From Rhizobium sp. CSW-27 (lineage in GTDB: Bacteria; Pseudomonadota; Alphaproteobacteria; Rhizobiales; Rhizobiaceae): a DNA stretch of 41,220 bases. The notes beneath the pieces were generated by a model. The model worked only from the letters and a program-made list of their open reading frames with translations. It was not told the DNA's origin and made no database searches. Positions 39,106 to 41,220 of this stretch are shown in pieces. The first letter of the stretch is position 1, and every line of letters begins with the position of its first letter. The stretch covers positions 1 to 41,220 of the forward strand of contig NZ_JAHHZO010000023.1 in the NCBI RefSeq assembly GCF_018760785.1. Direction: 5' to 3'. Position numbers and translations under genes: made by a program.

Positions 39106-40044
39106 TCACACCTGCACCTCTTTTCCGCGCCAGCTGTTCCAGCGGCGGACAATCAGGTCACGATTGCGATAGGCGACATAGCCGATGGCGATCACCACGG
39201 CGCCCGCCGCAATCCAGCCCCAGGGCAGGCCGGCCGACCAGGCGGCAATGGCAGATCCCGCCCCGCCGCTTGCGGCACGGGTTGCCGCCTCGCGCGCCGC
39301 GCCGGCATCGCGTCGCAGCTGCGAAAGCGTGGCAGGCCCGATAATGCCATCCGCAACAAGATGCGGGTGCGCGCGCTGGTAGGCCAGAACTGCCGCCTTC
39401 GTCTTCTCGCCCATCCAGCCATCAATGGCGCCGGGGTTGAGGCCGGCCGAGCTCAGCAGCTCCTGCGCTTCGCGAACAACCGGATCGGCCAGGGAGGGAG
39501 CCGCGTGCGCCGCCCGTGGCGCGCCTTCCGGAGGGGCCGTGTCGATACCCGTGTAAATGCCAGTGGAGAACAGCAGCGCCTCCTCCCGGCGCCTGCGGAC
39601 CAGGCCGGAAAGCCGCTTGCCGCCCGCCGTGTTGTAATGGCTGCCGAGGTAGTCGGCCGCCGCCTTCAGCTTGCCCGCCCGCCAGAGTTTGGCCCATTCC
39701 CATTTCATGGCGCCGATCCCCAGATTGAAGCAGGCGCTTGCTGCCGCATCGAGCTGATGCTGGCTGCGGTCGGCAGGGCTGTCGGCCACAACGGCCGGCA
39801 CATATTCGACGGCCATCACCCTATCGAGAATGGCATCCGACTGTTCGGCCGTAATCTTCGTCTTTCCAGGCACCAGCTTGGTGATGCCGATCCGCGCCAG
39901 TTCGCGCCGGCAGCTGTCGCTGCGCAGCGTGAAGCCGGTCCCGATCGTCGGGATCTTGCGGGCGTCGAGATAGCAGGTGAGAGGATTGCCTTCGTGCAGG
40001 CGCACGAAAGCCCTCCCAGCGGGGGAGATGCTGGTTACAGGCAA
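39106..40044 (-). CDS. GH24 endolysin with peptidoglycan-binding domain and C-terminal membrane anchor
   Basis: The 312-residue enzyme has a T4-lysozyme-type domain at residues 1-165. Its catalytic set is Glu18, Asp27 and Thr33 (HEGNPLTCYLDARKIPTIG), with the same spacing as T4 Glu11, Asp20 and Thr26. A peptidoglycan-binding domain follows at about 190-245 (VREAQELLSSAGLNPGAIDG, then GIIGPATL). A hydrophobic helix at about 272-292 (GWIAAGAVVIAIGYVAY) is followed by a basic tail. There is no N-terminal signal, so export needs a holin, or the C-terminal anchor. The start is TTG 40044 with AGGAGG five bases upstream, which decides it. Confidence 0.92.
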   Translation of the reverse strand: MPVTSISPAGRAFVRLHEGNPLTCYLDARKIPTIGTGFTLRSDSCRRELARIGITKLVPGKTKITAEQSDAILDRVMAVEYVPAVVADSPADRSQHQLDAAASACFNLGIGAMKWEWAKLWRAGKLKAAADYLGSHYNTAGGKRLSGLVRRRREEALLFSTGIYTGIDTAPPEGAPRAAHAAPSLADPVVREAQELLSSAGLNPGAIDGWMGEKTKAAVLAYQRAHPHLVADGIIGPATLSQLRRDAGAAREAATRAASGGAGSAIAAWSAGLPWGWIAAGAVVIAIGYVAYRNRDLIVRRWNSWRGKEVQV

Positions 40045-40094
40045 GAATGCCTCCTATGGCGATGATGGGAAATGTGCAGTCGCGCGGATGGAAA

Positions 40095-40544
40095 TCAGGC
40101 CGCCGGCCACGCGACGGCCGGCAGCTCCTGCAGAAACTCTAGAATACCGGGCTGCTCTCGCTCGCCCGTCTCGACCTTCGCCAGTTCCGCATAGGCATAG
40201 GCCCACACCTGATCGCGCCAGCGGATGAAGGCCTGCGCCTCGTCGGCCCATTGCGGATTGGTTGACGCGGCATAGGAGGCCAGGCTGTTGCCGCTATCGT
40301 AACGGCGCGCCTGTGCTGCCTGATCGAGAACCGCCTGAATGGCGAGACGGTAGTTGTCCACGGCCGGCGCTGGAGCGGTGGCATCTTCCGAAGGCGGAGC
40401 AAGGGTGCCTGCCTCCAGACGCCATCCGATTTGCGCAGTCTCATGTTCGACCCAGGTTGCCCTGTCCGGCCAGTCGTCCGGCATGGCGCCCTCAAACAGG
40501 GCGCGATCGACAACGACACCGTCGATAATCCTGATGTAAATCAC
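40095..40544 (-). CDS. Phage tail-associated protein (probable tail-fibre assembly type)
   Basis: The 149-residue product begins MIYIRIIDGVVVDRALFEG and has a C-terminal helical domain (VDNYRLAIQAVLDQAAQARRY, then ADEAQAFIRWRDQVWAYAY and FLQELPAVAWP). This domain is commonly found in proteins encoded right after phage tail fibres. The GTG 40544 start overlaps the tail protein stop as GTGA. An assembly or chaperone role is inferred from position. Confidence 0.72.
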   Translation of the reverse strand: MIYIRIIDGVVVDRALFEGAMPDDWPDRATWVEHETAQIGWRLEAGTLAPPSEDATAPAPAVDNYRLAIQAVLDQAAQARRYDSGNSLASYAASTNPQWADEAQAFIRWRDQVWAYAYAELAKVETGEREQPGILEFLQELPAVAWPAA

Positions 40545-41220
40545 GAGGAGACCCCGCAGTATTCGGTGATGATGACGAGACCAGGCGCGCCATTGCCGCC
40601 GGCCTTGCTTCCGAGGCCGCTGTAGTCCGACCCGCCAGCTCCGCCGGCGCTGTAGCCTGTCGCCACAGAGCCGGGATTTCCGATGAACCCGGCACCCCCA
40701 AAGCCGACAAGGCCTATAGCGTCACCGCCGGACCGGCCGTATGTGACTGCGGACGTATCGGAAAAGCGATTTCCGGTGTTGCCATTGCAACCCTGAAGAA
40801 CAAGATCCCCTGTTCCTCCGGTGCCCCGTTGGCCTCCTCCGCCCGACCCCTGAGCAGCAGCACCCAGCCCGCCGCCACCGCCACTAGCGATACACAGCGA
40901 GCCGACCGACGTAGACCCGCCGGCACCACCCTGGTTCGCGCCAGCCGCGCCGCCACTGCCCGCCGCGCCGATGATGACCGGTTGCGATGCGCCGATATCG
41001 GCCCGTGAGGCGAACCGTATTGATTTTCCGCCGGAGCCGCCTCCGCCCCCGCCATTGATCGTGCCGGAAGCGGTTTGCGCGGCGCCCCCGCCCCCGCCTC
41101 CGCCTCCCCAGCACTCCAGTAGTGCGAAGGACATATTGGGGTCCGGGACATATGTGGCGGAGGCCGTGAACACCCGTAGACGCACCCGCTGCGGGACGAA
41201 CGCGGCATCGACGCCGCTGT
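40541..41220 (-). CDS. Glycine-rich phage tail protein, 3' part
   Basis: The frame is open from the right edge, so the gene starts outside the window. The visible 226 residues include FTASATYVPDPNMSFALLECWG followed by long Gly-rich stretches (GGGGGGGG, GGAGG, GGSGG). It ends GAPGLVIITEYCG, the typical ending of glycine-rich tail-tip domains in phages. Such domains form polyglycine-II-like receptor-binding tips. A GTG at 41185 could be mistaken for a start, but the reading continues upstream (AAFVPQRV). Confidence 0.8.
   Translation of the reverse strand, partial: SGVDAAFVPQRVRLRVFTASATYVPDPNMSFALLECWGGGGGGGGAAQTASGTINGGGGGGSGGKSIRFASRADIGASQPVIIGAAGSGGAAGANQGGAGGSTSVGSLCIASGGGGGLGAAAQGSGGGGQRGTGGTGDLVLQGCNGNTGNRFSDTSAVTYGRSGGDAIGLVGFGGAGFIGNPGSVATGYSAGGAGGSDYSGLGSKAGGNGAPGLVIITEYCGVSS

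Larger units (their letters stand above)
36111..41220. mobile_element. Prophage segment (lysis and tail genes), continuing past the right edge
   Basis: Tail, tail-associated, endolysin, spanin-like, DUF1515, lipoprotein and methylase genes follow in one mostly leftward series. Their order (tail fibre then lysis) is that of tailed-phage late regions. The left border is near 36,000 at best guess; integrase, portal and capsid genes are not in the window, so completeness is unknown. Confidence 0.8.

Overview
The window reads as a chromosome segment of an alphaproteobacterium of the order Hyphomicrobiales (Rhizobiales), most likely Rhizobiaceae. It is GC-rich, the long antisense frames are mirror images of real genes, and the housekeeping genes (DUF4167, prmC-prfA-ptsP-lysC, ubiG, DUF1178, argJ, parvulin, secA) have the sequence character and neighbourhoods I associate with Rhizobium, Agrobacterium, Ensifer and Shinella. 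The genus is inferred, not proven.

Positions 1 to about 29,030 are core genome. From the left: a membrane-anchored M23 peptidase converges on an LD-carboxypeptidase. Leftward genes follow: clpB, a DUF4167 gene, and the cluster lysC, ptsP (nitrogen-PTS enzyme I), prfA (release factor 1) and prmC (its methylase), the last two coupled by a GTGA overlap. A secreted SH3 protein diverges from ubiG. A leftward string follows: comF, grxC, a nitrilase-family amidase, DUF1178 and DUF3291. Next come a rightward methyltransferase, a small Flp-pilin/membrane-protein pair, the leftward group parvulin, argJ, GNAT, mutT, then rightward secA, a Wzx-type flippase and a FemAB/BioF2-like acyltransferase. Good intrinsic terminators follow clpB, DUF4167, the SH3 gene, mutT, the parvulin and secA.

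From about 29,100 to 36,000 the sequence is accessory. It opens with a broken IS630-type transposase and a ParE-toxin scrap. Two divergent operons follow, sharing a 141-bp control region full of inverted repeats. Leftward: a ribbon-helix-helix protein, a GNAT-like protein, a helix-turn-helix protein and an ImmA/IrrE-type HExxH metallopeptidase. Rightward: a three-gene bacterial ubiquitin-like system made of a triple beta-grasp multiubiquitin protein, a ThiF/E1 enzyme with an extra N-terminal domain that may be E2-like, and a DUF6527-type Cys/His protein. This is the most interesting part of the window. Related bacterial ubiquitin-like systems have been linked to antiphage defence, but this layout (no separate E2, no JAB-type deubiquitinase, a Ubl ending in Asp-Lys-Ser rather than Gly) is poorly understood. 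An AT-rich one-pass membrane protein follows.

From about 36,100 to the right edge is part of a prophage, almost all leftward: glycine-rich tail protein (cut by the window edge), tail-associated protein, GH24 endolysin with a C-terminal membrane anchor, an overlapping spanin-like pair, a DUF1515 coiled-coil/membrane protein, a lipoprotein and a Dam-type methylase, plus two small rightward genes. I saw no rRNA, tRNA or CRISPR array. Integrase and attachment sites are not visible and may lie outside the window.
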